Shown here: positions 53,354-62,928 of the stretch, piece after piece
Position numbering within the stretch: position 1 is the first letter of the stretch
Layout: each line of letters starts with the position of its first letter
Assembly (NCBI GenBank): GCA_963710275.1
Contig: CAVPZS010000005.1
Location: 434,001-498,000, forward strand
DNA length: 64,000 bases
Reading direction: 5' to 3'
Source of the DNA: Rhodoblastus sp963710275
GTDB lineage: Bacteria > Pseudomonadota > Alphaproteobacteria > Rhizobiales > Beijerinckiaceae
The notes under the pieces: generated by a model
Database searches by the model: none
Told to the model about the DNA's origin: nothing
Seen by the model: the letters and a program-made list of their open reading frames with translations, nothing else
Made by a program: the position numbers and the translations under genes

Positions 53354-53885
53354 TGAGAAAAAAAGCCGGAAAGGCCTTCGTCTGGTCTCGGCAAGCGGCA
53401 TCATTTTCGGCTTGGCCTTGAACCTTTCCGGTTGCATTCAACCACTTTACGGCCCGAGCGTCGGAGGCGGCTCTGTCGCATCCGAAATGCAAGCAATCAA
53501 AGTCAATCCCATCCCAGATCGTCTCGGTCACTACGTCGAGAACGAGTTGATTTTCGCTCTCAACGGAACCGGGTCGTCTCCGACTCCCAAGTATCGACTC
53601 GTCGTCACTTTGCGGGAGCGAATGGCCACGCCGGTCATCAATACCGTCACGGGCCAGGCAGAGGCCGGCGACGTCAATGTCGACGCCGAATATAAGCTTT
53701 TCCCGATCGCGGGCAGCAATGAACCAATCGCGAGAGGCAATGTGACTGAATTTGTCGTCTATGACCGCACGACGCAACGCTTGTCAAACGTCCGGGCGGC
53801 GCGAGATGCAGAAATCCGCAACGCAAAGGTTCTCGCTGATCAAATCCGCACACGCATTGCCATCGCCCTGGCCACGCGTAGCTGA
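53340..53885 (+). CDS. lptE: LPS-assembly lipoprotein LptE
   Basis: The plug lipoprotein that forms a complex with LptD to insert lipopolysaccharide in the outer membrane. The 181-residue protein has a lipoprotein signal ending in the lipobox LNLSGC (Cys32), followed by IQPLYGPS, typical of alphaproteobacterial LptE. The position between leuS (14-base overlap) and holA is the standard one, which carries much of the assignment because the family is divergent. Confidence 0.88.
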   Translation: MLSSNEKKSRKGLRLVSASGIIFGLALNLSGCIQPLYGPSVGGGSVASEMQAIKVNPIPDRLGHYVENELIFALNGTGSSPTPKYRLVVTLRERMATPVINTVTGQAEAGDVNVDAEYKLFPIAGSNEPIARGNVTEFVVYDRTTQRLSNVRAARDAEIRNAKVLADQIRTRIAIALATRS

Positions 53886-53887
53886 TC

Positions 53888-54919
53888 ATGGCGGTCATTT
53901 CGCATCAAGATGCGGACCGCTATCTCGCCGGGTCAATCAGGGACTATTCTATATTTTTGATTTTTGGAGCGGATCAGGGACTTGTTACTGAGCGGCGCCA
54001 AAAATTGATCCGATCTGCAATTGGCCCTGACGGCGACCCGACACAGATCGTTGAATTGTTCGGCGACGCCATTGCTGCGGACCCCTTGAAGTTGGTCGAT
54101 GAAGCAAACGCCATCAATATGTTTGGCGGCGCCGTGCGGATTGCTCTTATTACGGCAGGAAATCGCTCGATATTGCCTGCGCTTGAACTCTTGGCTCAAT
54201 CCCCTCCGGCCCATTGCTTAGTCATCGTCGAAGACGGCGAACTAAAGCGCGAAGCTCCACTGAGGAAGTGGATCGAAAGCCAACCTTATGCCGCCTCGGT
54301 CGAATGTCGCGCGGACGACGGAAAGGATATCCAGCGATTGATCGACGCGTCGCTTCACGCCGCCGGCATTTCAATCGAACCAGACGCGCGCGAAGTTCTT
54401 GGATCCATGCTGGGCGAAGATCGGCTTTCGACGCGGTCGGAACTGGATAAATTGACTCTTTACGCCCAAGGTCACAAGGCGATAACCATCGCGGACATAA
54501 ACGAAATCCTGCATGACGCGTCCACGCTCAGTGTCGATGCTGCTATAGCTGCAATTTTTTCGGGCAAAACAGTCCAAGCCGTCGAGGCCGTAAACAAAGC
54601 TCTTCAGCTTGGCGTAGATATCAACGTGCTGGCGGCGGCGTCTTTGCGCTACGCACTAGCTCTGCACAAGAGCCGAGCAGACATTGAAAACGGCGTGTCC
54701 TTTGACGTCAGCCTTCAAAATTTCCTGCGCCAAGTATATGGCTATAACCGAAAAGCCGAAACCGCATTTCTTTTGAAATCGATTTCGCTCGCTAAGGCCG
54801 AGAAAGCAGTCGTGGCCTTAAGCGAGATAATCAAAGCAACGAGAACACAAAGCAAACTCGCGGAAGAGCGTACAACGCGCCTTTTCCTTTCACTGACGAC
54901 TCTCATTAAGCGAGATTAG
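53888..54919 (+). CDS. holA: DNA polymerase III subunit delta
   Basis: A 343-residue clamp-loader subunit that opens the beta sliding clamp. The N-terminal region YSIFLIFGADQGLVTERRQ and later LTTRSELDKLTLYAQGHKAITIADI fit the HolA AAA+-like fold, which lacks a functional P-loop in this subunit. The gene follows lptE after two bases, in the leuS-lptE-holA order of alphaproteobacteria, and converges on parB. Confidence 0.93.
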   Translation: MAVISHQDADRYLAGSIRDYSIFLIFGADQGLVTERRQKLIRSAIGPDGDPTQIVELFGDAIAADPLKLVDEANAINMFGGAVRIALITAGNRSILPALELLAQSPPAHCLVIVEDGELKREAPLRKWIESQPYAASVECRADDGKDIQRLIDASLHAAGISIEPDAREVLGSMLGEDRLSTRSELDKLTLYAQGHKAITIADINEILHDASTLSVDAAIAAIFSGKTVQAVEAVNKALQLGVDINVLAAASLRYALALHKSRADIENGVSFDVSLQNFLRQVYGYNRKAETAFLLKSISLAKAEKAVVALSEIIKATRTQSKLAEERTTRLFLSLTTLIKRD

Positions 54920-54961
54920 GAGCGAAGGATTGCGAGGCGAAGCCTCCCTCCGGTCCTTTTA

Positions 54962-55828
54962 TCAACCCTGCAAACGTTTACACAGCAAATCGAGCTGTTC
55001 AAGATCCTTATATTGAATTCTTACATCCCCGGCTTCACCGCGGTTCACGATCTTGACGGTTAGCCCAAGCAAATCTGTGAGCAACTTTTCAAGCGCCTTC
55101 GTGTTCGGATCGACTTCAATCAGATTTCTTTCTTTAGGGGTTTTCCCTGTCTCCGCGTTGTCTTGTGCAAGACGTTCGACATCACGGACCGTCAAACCTT
55201 CCTGGACAATTTGCTGCGCAATTTTCTCGGGGTCCGAGACCGAAAGAAGGGCTCGGGCGTGCCCAGCCGAAATGCTGCCGTCGACGACGTATTTTCTTGC
55301 GCCTTCTGGCAACTTCAACAATCGCAACGTGTTCGCAACATGGCTTCGGCTCTTGCCAATGATTTTGGCCAAGTCCGACTGGTTATAGGAAAACTCTTGC
55401 GTGAGCTTTTCGTAACCTGCGGCCTCTTCCAAGGCGTTCAGATCTGAACGTTGCACATTCTCAATGATCGCGAATTCAAGAGATTGACGGTCATCGGCAT
55501 CGATAACGACGATCGGAACTTCGTGCAACCCGACCCGCTGGGCCGCGCGCCAACGACGCTCGCCGGCTATGATTTCATAGGCATTGCTGACTCCCGCCAG
55601 ATGCCTGACCAAAATTGGCTGGACAATCCCACGCTCACGTATGGAATCGGCAAGCTCCTGCAAGCCAACCTCATCGAAGGTCTGCCTAGGATTACGCGGA
55701 TTAGGACGGAGAAACTCAATTGGCGCCTTTTTCTGGGTTTGAGCGGCAACCTCTTCGTCGACAGACGTTGCGTCACCAATCAACATCGCCAACCCACGGC
55801 CAAGTCGCGTCCGGGATTCCTCTGCCAT
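54962..55828 (-). CDS. parB: chromosome partitioning protein ParB
   Basis: A CTPase-type DNA clamp that loads at parS and organises the origin. The 288-residue protein has the N-terminal ParA-activating peptide (RLGRGLAMLIGD), the ParB/Srx nucleotide domain (ERGIVQPILVRHL, AGERRWRAAQRVG and ENVQRSDLNALEEA), a helix-turn-helix (SQSDLAKIIGKS-type, SRSHVANTLRLLKLP) and a C-terminal dimer domain. The ATG at 55828 has GGGAG upstream; a longer reading to 55915 is unlikely. It follows parA on the same strand. Confidence 0.97.
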   Translation of the reverse strand: MAEESRTRLGRGLAMLIGDATSVDEEVAAQTQKKAPIEFLRPNPRNPRQTFDEVGLQELADSIRERGIVQPILVRHLAGVSNAYEIIAGERRWRAAQRVGLHEVPIVVIDADDRQSLEFAIIENVQRSDLNALEEAAGYEKLTQEFSYNQSDLAKIIGKSRSHVANTLRLLKLPEGARKYVVDGSISAGHARALLSVSDPEKIAQQIVQEGLTVRDVERLAQDNAETGKTPKERNLIEVDPNTKALEKLLTDLLGLTVKIVNRGEAGDVRIQYKDLEQLDLLCKRLQG

Positions 55829-55949
55829 TTCCACTCCCTTCAAGTCACGACCGATCAAGATTCGCGCGGACGCCTCGCTATGCCGCCGAGACGCCCGGCC
55901 GGGAACGCCAACCAAGCGGACAACGTCAGCAGCTCAAAACAGGCCGCGA

Positions 55950-56771
55950 TCAAGCCGCCCTAAGATTTCTTTCGCGCTGGATGACTTCTGAGGCCAACTT
56001 CAAATAGGCCTGGGATCCTGTGCACTTGAGATCATAAAGCAACACCGGCTTTCCATAAGACGGGGCCTCGGAAACGCGAACATTTCTAGGGATGACCGTC
56101 TCGTAGACCTTGTCCCCCAAAAACGCGCGGACATCAGCTACTACTTGGCCGGCCAAATTGTTGCGCGCATCGAACATAGTCAAAATGACGCCATGAATCG
56201 TCAAGCCAGGATTAAGGCTGCGCTTGACTTGCTCGACGGTCGACAACAGTTGCGACAAACCTTCCAAAGCAAAAAATTCGCATTGCAAAGGCACGATGAC
56301 GCTATCGCTCGCCGCAAGCGCATTGATTGTAAGCAAATTAAGGGACGGAGGACAGTCAACGAGAACGTAGGTAATGCGCTCGCCCCCTTGTAAGGCAAGG
56401 TTCCGTCCACTCATTGAACGCAGCGCGTTCCTCAACCGGTAATTTCTGTCTTTTTGATCGGCGATGGCGAGCTCCACGCCGAGAAGATCAAGAGTCGATG
56501 GCGCGACGTATAAACGCGGCACTGCAGTGGGCAGGATCGCGGAATCGAGCGTCCTTTCCCCTGTCATAACCTCGAACGTTGAAACTTTCCTTTGTTTCCG
56601 GTCAATGCCGAGTCCTGTCGAGGCATTGCCCTGAGGATCGAGGTCGATGATCAAAACAGTTTCGCCGATCGCAGCCAATGCCGTGCCCAGGTTGATCGCC
56701 GTTGTCGTCTTTCCAACGCCACCTTTTTGATTTGCAAGAACGAGGACTCGCATCTGGTCCTGGTTTTCCAT
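55950..56771 (-). CDS. parA: chromosome partitioning ATPase ParA
   Basis: A 273-residue deviant Walker-A ATPase (NQKGGVGKTTTAINLG) that moves ParB-parS complexes to the new pole. The Walker B is LLIIDLDPQGNASTG-like (seen as VLIIDLDPQGNASTGLG), and later YVLVDCPPSLNLLTINAL and VPLQCEFFALEGLSQL are conserved. The ATG at 56771 (MENQDQMRVLVLANQKGG) has AAGGG upstream. It lies in the rsmG-parA-parB order of most bacteria near the origin. Confidence 0.97.
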   Translation of the reverse strand: MENQDQMRVLVLANQKGGVGKTTTAINLGTALAAIGETVLIIDLDPQGNASTGLGIDRKQRKVSTFEVMTGERTLDSAILPTAVPRLYVAPSTLDLLGVELAIADQKDRNYRLRNALRSMSGRNLALQGGERITYVLVDCPPSLNLLTINALAASDSVIVPLQCEFFALEGLSQLLSTVEQVKRSLNPGLTIHGVILTMFDARNNLAGQVVADVRAFLGDKVYETVIPRNVRVSEAPSYGKPVLLYDLKCTGSQAYLKLASEVIQRERNLRAA

Positions 56772-56781
56772 TTGAGAACCC

Positions 56782-57417
56782 TTAAGTGGAATTCGTTTGG
56801 AAGTCATAGTCGCGAACGACGACAATTTTTGCGGCGGCGTCGGTTTGGCTGTCGATTAAAGTCATTCGCAAGTTAGCCTCGCCGCCAATCTGGGTCAATT
56901 CACCGGCAAGACCTTTCCCCTTCAAAAACAATCCGACGGCGCCTTTTTGAAAGGCGGGGCGGGAGTAACTAATCAGGGCCGAGAGTGGCGCGAGAGCACG
57001 AGCAGAAATGATGTCGATATGATCTTGCGAAATCAGTTCGGGAAGGACCCGCTCTATCCGGTCTGCATGAATTTCCACCTTGATTTTTGTTTCACGTGAA
57101 ACTTCACGCAAGAATGACGCCTTCCTTTTATCGGATTCGATCAAGTGCACGGTTCGATTCGGGTCGGCGGTAGCTAACGCCACGACCATCCCAGGAAATC
57201 CAGCTCCTGATCCTAAATCGACCCAATTGCGCCACGGCCCCGCGAGTGGCAGTAACTGCAAAGAATCTTCGAAATGCCGCGTCCACAGGTCTGCCACAGT
57301 GGACGCGCCAACGAGATTGATCCGCTTTTGCCATTTCCTCAAAAGCTCGGCGTAGATCGTCAAACGCTTCACGCAATCTTCCGATAGCGCCGACGATAGA
57401 GGTCCCGGGAGCGTCAT
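56782..57417 (-). CDS. rsmG: 16S rRNA (guanine527-N7)-methyltransferase RsmG
   Basis: A 211-residue SAM-dependent methyltransferase (GidB) acting on G527 of 16S rRNA. The SAM loop is WVDLGSGAGFPGMVVALA, with HLIESDKRKASFLREVSRET and ISARALAPLSALISY. The start at 57417 overlaps the mnmG stop as ATGA, implying coupling. A near-perfect parS site is embedded in its codons for VSRET. The gene ends ten bases before parA. Confidence 0.95.
   Translation of the reverse strand: MTLPGPLSSALSEDCVKRLTIYAELLRKWQKRINLVGASTVADLWTRHFEDSLQLLPLAGPWRNWVDLGSGAGFPGMVVALATADPNRTVHLIESDKRKASFLREVSRETKIKVEIHADRIERVLPELISQDHIDIISARALAPLSALISYSRPAFQKGAVGLFLKGKGLAGELTQIGGEANLRMTLIDSQTDAAAKIVVVRDYDFQTNST
57088..57103. 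other. near-perfect parS site inside rsmG
   Basis: TGTTTCACGTGAAACT matches the 16-bp universal parS consensus at 15 of 16 positions. It falls within the codons for Val-Ser-Arg-Glu-Thr of rsmG and would bind ParB, encoded about 1.3-2.1 kb away. Confidence 0.8.
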
Positions 57418-59307
57418 GGCGAAATTCCGGCGTCGCTCCTCGCATGACCCCTCTTGCGCAGCCAAGCCAGAATCAGCGTTAACGCCGCCGGCGTAACGCC
57501 CTCGATGCGACTTGCCTGGCCCAGGCTATCCGGAACTGCGCTCTTCAATTTCGACCGCACTTCATTCGATAGTCCAGGGATTAGATCATAATCAACAGCC
57601 TGCCCCAACCGGATTGCCTCATCCCTTTTTAGCGTCGAAACAGCCAACTGTTGGCGCTCCATATAAACCGCGTACTTGGAGTCGATTTCAACCTGATCCG
57701 CTATCCGAGGCTCTACCGCCCGTAGTTCCGGCCAAATTTCCGCAAGTTCAGCGAACTGAACTTGCGGATAAGACAAAATTGCGTAGGCAGACCGCCTGAC
57801 ACCATCGCGGTTAATTTGGAGACCATGCTTCCTCGCCTCTTCGGGCGTCAACGTCAGGTCCCGAAGTCTTTGAGTCAAACTGCTCGAGCTTCCGGACCCT
57901 GATTGCATGCAGCGCTTTACGTTCTGGGCTTATACAGCCGATAGCCTCCCCACGCCCGGTAAGCCTCAAGTCGGCATTATCGCACCGCAATGACAATCGG
58001 AATTCGGCTCGAGACGTAAACATTCGATAAGGCTCGGTCGCACCATTTGTCACGAGGTCGTCGATCATGACGCCGATATAAGCTTCGGTCCGATCAAAAG
58101 TGATTTCCGGTTTTCCGCTTGCATAAGCTGCAGCGTTAAGGCCAGCGACAAGACCTTGCGCCGCTGCTTCCTCGTAACCCGTCGTACCGTTGATCTGTCC
58201 GGCTAAAAATAATCCAGAAACCTTCTTGACCTCCAACGTCGATTTCAGTTCGCGCGGGTCGATAAAGTCATATTCAACAGCGTAGCCAGGCCGCAAGACC
58301 TCAACCCTACTCAATCCCGGAATAGTCCGCAAAAAGGCATTTTGTACATCGAGCGGCAAAGATGTCGATATGCCATTTGGATAGATCGTATCGTCATCGA
58401 GCCCCTCCGGCTCAAGGAAAATTTGGTGGCTATCCCGATCAGCGAAGCGCACAATTTTGTCTTCAATCGAAGGGCAATAACGAGGCCCGCGGCCAGATAT
58501 TTGCCCCGAGTAGATTGGCGCGCGATCCAGATTGCGTCGAATGATGTCATGACCGACGGCCGTAGTGTGGGTGACTGCACACGATATTTGCCGGTTAGCC
58601 ACCTTTCTTGTGAAAGCCGAGAAGAATTCGGGATCGGCGTCACCGCTTTGCTGTTCCAGCGAATCCCAGTCGATCGATTGCCTCGACAGACGCGGAGGCG
58701 TACCCGTTTTCATTCTGCCAAGGCGGATCCCAAGGCGCGCCAGTTTCTCGCTTAGATCTCTTGCAGGCGGATCGCCAAATCGACCCGCTTGCTGGGTTCT
58801 CTCGCCAATGTGTATGACACCGTTTAAAAAGGTTCCGCTGGCAAGAACCACCGCCTTGGCGGACAAAATTTCCTTGTCGGATAGAATGAGCTGGAGTCCC
58901 TTTCCCTCCTTCGGGAACGCAACCCCTTCGACGGCGCCTTCGAGAACCGATAAATTCTCGGTTGTACGCAAGAATTCCTGCATCGCCTTTTTATATAACT
59001 TGCGGTCCGCTTGGGCGCGCGGGCCCCGCACGGCGGGTCCCTTGGATCGGTTCAGCAGTCGGAACTGAATTCCTGCGAAGTCTGCGGCCCTTCCCATTAG
59101 ACCATCCAACGCGTCGATTTCACGAACGAGATGTCCCTTCCCCAATCCTCCGATTGCTGGGTTGCATGACATTTCGCCAATCGTCGTGCGCTTGTGGGTT
59201 ACCAGCGCGGTCGTAGCGCCGCAACGGGCCGCCGCAGCGGCCGCTTCGCAACCCGCGTGACCCGCGCCTACCACGATCACGTCGTATTCCACCTCGCGCC
59301 CAGCCAT
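57414..59307 (-). CDS. mnmG: tRNA uridine-5-carboxymethylaminomethyl modification protein MnmG (frame broken near 57877-57879)
   Basis: The FAD-dependent partner of MnmE for wobble-uridine modification. From 59307 it has the FAD loop DVIVVGAGHAGCEAAAAA, CNPAIGGLGKGHLVREIDALDG and PRGPRAQADRKLYK-type blocks. Near the C-terminus the first frame turns to nonsense after IRVRKLEQ, while another frame continues as SLTQRLRDLTLTPEEARKHG to GVTPAALTLILAWLR. Deleting one base of AAA at 57877-57879 joins them and gives 630 aa, normal for the family. It overlaps rsmG by four bases. Confidence 0.9.
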
Positions 59308-59318
59308 TCTTATTCCCG

Positions 59319-60683
59319 TTATTTTCCGATGCAGAATCGAGCGAATAATTGTTCAAGGATGTCCTCGACTCCGATTTTACCAATCAGGGTTTCCAGCGCA
59401 AAGCAAGCCTGACGCAATTCTTCCGCGAGAACCTCCAGCGGGATTCGCTCGTCCAGAGCTGCAGCGAGCGCCCGCTGTGCGGCGACGAGCGCGTCGCGCT
59501 GACGTTGATTGGCGACGATAAAGGAGCCTTCCACAGTCATTTCGGCGCTGGCACGCTCGCGCAGTCGGTCCATCAGTTTGTCAATATTACGCCCCGATTT
59601 CGCGGAAATTTGCAATTGGCCAGCCGCCGTCGCCGTTTCAGCCCGCTCTGATGATTCCAGATCTTGTTCGACAGCATCGGCCTTTGTCCAAATTCGCCAC
59701 AGGCTTTTCTCTGTAAATTCTTTCGGTGGCTGGCTGGCCGCTTGGCCGGCGGGAGTTAGCCACAAGACAAGATCGGCGGCCTCGCCTCTGGTTATCGCGC
59801 GTCTAATTCCCTCCTGCTCAATAGGATCAACGCTGTCGCGAATACCTGCCGTATCGATCAAGTTGACTGGAAACCCGCCGAGGTCGAGCTTGACTTCGAT
59901 CAGATCCCTCGTGGTCCCGGCCCGCTCCGAGACGATGGCGACGTCCCTTTGCGCCACTGCGTTCATCAAAGTTGACTTTCCCACGTTAGGCGGGCCTGCG
60001 ATAAGAACGCTCATTCCCTCCCGCAACCGCTCGGCGGGCATATTTTCGGCCGCTAACGGAGCAAGCGTCCGTAATAATTTACCGCATATCGCCCGCGCTT
60101 GAGCGCCGGCATCCGACGGCATACCTGCCTCGTCCGAAAAGTCCAAATCGCTCTCGATCGCGACTAGCGCATCAATAAGGTCCGCGCGCCAACTACCAAC
60201 TTGTTTTTGCAAATGACCGGAAGTTTGGAAAATGGCTAAACGTCTTTGCTGTTCCGTCTCAGATTCAATTAAATCGCCTAAGGCCTCTACCGCGACCAAA
60301 TCCATCTTTCCATTTTCAAAAGCGCGGCGCGCAAATTCTCCAGGCCGCGCAAGGCGGAGATCGGGGAAACCGCCTAACACTTTCAACATCAACGCAACGA
60401 CCGCCCGCGCCCCGTGGAACTGGAGCTCTCCGCAGTCTTCTCCCGTGAAGCTGGAGGAGCCTGGAAACCATAACGCCAGTCCAGTGTCTATAACCCCGCC
60501 CCCGCCCCACGGATTGATAATCTTGGCAAGGGTCGCTTTGCGGGGTTCAGGCAAACGACCTATCAGCGACTCGATTGCGGCAGCGGTGCTCGGCCCAGAA
60601 ATTCGCACAACGGCAACGGCGGCCTTGCCACCGCCTGACGCAAGAGCAAAAATTGTCCGACGCTCCTCATGGCCATAAGACAT
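59319..60683 (-). CDS. mnmE: tRNA modification GTPase MnmE
   Basis: A G protein that works with MnmG to modify the wobble uridine of several tRNAs. The 454-residue protein has the N-terminal folate-binding domain, helical domain and inserted G domain: P-loop GPPNVGKSTLMNA, AGTTRDLIEVKLDLGG and DTAGIRDS. It ends with the catalytic CIGK motif. The ATG at 60683 has GAGGG six bases upstream. It sits eleven bases upstream of mnmG. Confidence 0.96.
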   Translation of the reverse strand: MSYGHEERRTIFALASGGGKAAVAVVRISGPSTAAAIESLIGRLPEPRKATLAKIINPWGGGGVIDTGLALWFPGSSSFTGEDCGELQFHGARAVVALMLKVLGGFPDLRLARPGEFARRAFENGKMDLVAVEALGDLIESETEQQRRLAIFQTSGHLQKQVGSWRADLIDALVAIESDLDFSDEAGMPSDAGAQARAICGKLLRTLAPLAAENMPAERLREGMSVLIAGPPNVGKSTLMNAVAQRDVAIVSERAGTTRDLIEVKLDLGGFPVNLIDTAGIRDSVDPIEQEGIRRAITRGEAADLVLWLTPAGQAASQPPKEFTEKSLWRIWTKADAVEQDLESSERAETATAAGQLQISAKSGRNIDKLMDRLRERASAEMTVEGSFIVANQRQRDALVAAQRALAAALDERIPLEVLAEELRQACFALETLIGKIGVEDILEQLFARFCIGK

Positions 60684-60704
60684 GTATTGCCCTCTAACAG
60701 GAGC

Positions 60705-60730
60705 GGCCATGTTTCACGTGAAACATGGCC
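60705..60730. other. perfect parS site between mnmE and rho
   Basis: TGTTTCACGTGAAACA at 60710-60725 is identical to the 16-bp parS consensus. It is extended on both sides by GGCCA/TGGCC, making a 26-bp perfect palindrome. It lies in the 75-bp rho-mnmE intergenic region and marks this area as the ParB-loading, origin-proximal part of the chromosome. Confidence 0.92.
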
Positions 60731-60758
60731 GCCATCTCTACCATTCTAACGCATTCGA

Positions 60759-62063
60759 TCAGGTGTTCATCGAATCGAAGAAAGTCGCGTTTCCCTTCGG
60801 AGTTTCACGGAGTTTGCCGAGGAGGAACTCGATGGCATCAACCGTCCCCATCGGATTCAGAATTCGCCTAAGCACGTACATCTTTTTCAAGATATCGCTG
60901 GGTACAAGCAATTCTTCCTTGCGGGTTCCGGAACGCGTGATGTCGATGGCAGGAAAGACCCTCTTGTCTGCAACCTTGCGGTCGAGAATGAGTTCGGAGT
61001 TACCCGTTCCCTTAAACTCTTCGAAAATCACTTCATCCATACGCGATCCGGTTTCGATCAGCGCCGTAGCGATGATCGTGAGTGACCCGCCCTCCTCAAT
61101 GTTTCGGGCGGCGCCAAAAAATCGCTTCGGTCTTTGCAGAGCGTTTGCGTCGACGCCGCCCGTCAACACCTTGCCCGAGGAAGGCACAACCGTGTTGTAG
61201 GCCCTGCCCAAGCGAGTAATCGAGTCGAGCAGAATTACAACATCCCGCCCGTGTTCGACGAGTCGCTTCGCTTTTTCGATGACCATCTCCGCGACCTGGA
61301 CATGTCGAACCGCCGGCTCGTCAAAGGTGGACGAGACGACCTCGCCTTTGACGGATCGCTGCATATCCGTAACTTCTTCCGGGCGTTCGTCGATCAACAA
61401 TACGATCAAATAGCACTCGGGATGGTTGGTCGTGATCGATTGCGCGATATTCTGCAAAATAACCGTCTTGCCCGTCCGAGGTGGCGCGACGATCAGCGCA
61501 CGCTGCCCCTTGCCGATCGGTGAGACGATATCGATGACGCGCGCAGAAAAATCCTTGCGTGTTGGGTCGTCAATTTCCAGCTTTAACCGCTCATTCGGAT
61601 AAAGCGGCGTCAAATTATCGAAGTGAACCTTGTGACGAACCTTTTCAGGATCCTCGAAATTGATGGTGTTGACCTTGAGAAGCGCAAAATATCGCTCACC
61701 TTCTTTCGGACTCCGAATCAAGCCCTCGACCGTGTCGCCAGTCCTGAGGCCGAACCGCCTGATTTGGGATGGCGAAACGTAAATGTCATCGGGGCCCGCG
61801 AGATAATTCGCATCGGGCGCTCTCAGAAAGCCGAACCCGTCCTGCAGAACCTCGACAACCCCTTCGCCAATTATCTCGATATCCCGAGATGCAAGCTGTT
61901 TGAGAATTGCAAACATCAATTCTTGCTTCCGCATAATTGATGCATTCTCAACCTCATGCTCCTCGGCAAAGGCGAGTAATTCCGTAGGCGATTTTGCTTT
62001 CAAATCCTGAAGCTTGATTTCGCGAATGCGAATTTCAGTCTCAATTTTTTCGATGTCTGACAT
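60759..62063 (-). CDS. rho: transcription termination factor Rho
   Basis: A 434-residue hexameric RNA helicase that ends transcription. The N-terminal domain includes LAFAEEHEVENASIMRKQEL, the cold-shock-like RNA-binding fold (DGFGFLRAPDANYL) and the ATPase with VAPPRTGKTVILQNIA (P-loop), LIVLLIDERPEEVTDM, and SSGKVLTGGVDANALQRPKR (Q-loop region). It is upstream of mnmE on the same strand. The 295-bp leader before it could support autoregulation by Rho. Confidence 0.97.
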   Translation of the reverse strand: MSDIEKIETEIRIREIKLQDLKAKSPTELLAFAEEHEVENASIMRKQELMFAILKQLASRDIEIIGEGVVEVLQDGFGFLRAPDANYLAGPDDIYVSPSQIRRFGLRTGDTVEGLIRSPKEGERYFALLKVNTINFEDPEKVRHKVHFDNLTPLYPNERLKLEIDDPTRKDFSARVIDIVSPIGKGQRALIVAPPRTGKTVILQNIAQSITTNHPECYLIVLLIDERPEEVTDMQRSVKGEVVSSTFDEPAVRHVQVAEMVIEKAKRLVEHGRDVVILLDSITRLGRAYNTVVPSSGKVLTGGVDANALQRPKRFFGAARNIEEGGSLTIIATALIETGSRMDEVIFEEFKGTGNSELILDRKVADKRVFPAIDITRSGTRKEELLVPSDILKKMYVLRRILNPMGTVDAIEFLLGKLRETPKGNATFFDSMNT

Positions 62064-62257
62064 GGGCCAAGACGCCCTTCTGATATATGGGGAGGATCAA
62101 TCGGCGGCAGGATACGCCCCTTGCCCAAGGCGCCTTTCGAGGCGGTGAGTGGCAAGCGATTGTTGTCGGGGAGAGAATTTCAATCTAGCGCTTTTCGATC
62201 CTGCCGGCAAGATCAAGAGTAAAAAAACAGCGCCGAGCGTTTCTCGCCATCTGCGAG

Positions 62258-62282
62258 CCGTGCGCAGAATTGCTTCGCACGG
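62258..62282. repeat. inverted repeat in the rho leader
   Basis: CCGTGCG, 11 bases, CGCACGG. It would form a hairpin about 195 bases upstream of rho in the transcript or serve as a binding site. No T-run directly follows on either strand. Confidence 0.4.
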
Positions 62283-62358
62283 TCACGGGTCCGTCCCGCC
62301 AGGCATATGTGCTCCAGTGCCCTTCCATTCAAACCCAAAAACAACGCTGAAGCCGACA

Positions 62359-62928
62359 CTAAAAGCCTGCGTTTGTTTTTAGGGCAATTGGGAGGCCCGC
62401 AACGACGAAGGTCACTGCATCACAAACGGCGGCAATTTTTTGGTTCAAAGCGCCTTGCGCGTCGCGGAATGCCCGGCCTAGTTCCGACTCTGGAACGAGT
62501 CCCAAGCCAATTTCATTGGAAACAAGGAGGACGGGACCGCCAATGTCCGTTATCGCGTGCGTCAACTGTCCTATTTCAACCGACAAATCGCTTTTCTCGA
62601 CAAACAAATTGGACAACCACAAAGTCAAACAGTCGATAACCAAGACGCATTCCGGGCGGGAACGAGCTCTCAAAACTTCCACGAGGGAAATTCGTTCTTC
62701 AATCACGCCCCAATCAGCGCCCCTCTCCGCCTGATGGCGAGCAATTCGTTCGCGCATTTCTGGATCGCCCGCGTGTGCTGTCGCAACCATCCATTTCTCG
62801 AGATGTAAGTCATTGGCGACTGACAAGGCATAGGCGGTCTTGCCAGAACGCGCGCCGCCTAAAATCAAATGAGATACCGGATGGCCGTTGCAATTTGACA
62901 CCAAACTTCTCCAGTAGCCAATCACCAC
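62359..62928 (-). CDS. cobU: bifunctional adenosylcobinamide kinase / adenosylcobinamide-phosphate guanylyltransferase
   Basis: An enzyme of late cobalamin synthesis (CobU/CobP) that phosphorylates adenosylcobinamide and then forms GDP-cobinamide. The 189-residue protein has the P-loop LILGGARSGKTAYAL, then VATAHAGDPEMRERIARHQ and VLVIDCLTLWLSNL; the LVSNEIGLGLVPESELGRAFRDAQG block is diagnostic. A GTG at 62928 overlaps the dnaA stop by a few bases. It provides a B12 link in addition to cobS and cobT. Confidence 0.92.
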   Translation of the reverse strand: MVIGYWRSLVSNCNGHPVSHLILGGARSGKTAYALSVANDLHLEKWMVATAHAGDPEMRERIARHQAERGADWGVIEERISLVEVLRARSRPECVLVIDCLTLWLSNLFVEKSDLSVEIGQLTHAITDIGGPVLLVSNEIGLGLVPESELGRAFRDAQGALNQKIAAVCDAVTFVVAGLPIALKTNAGF

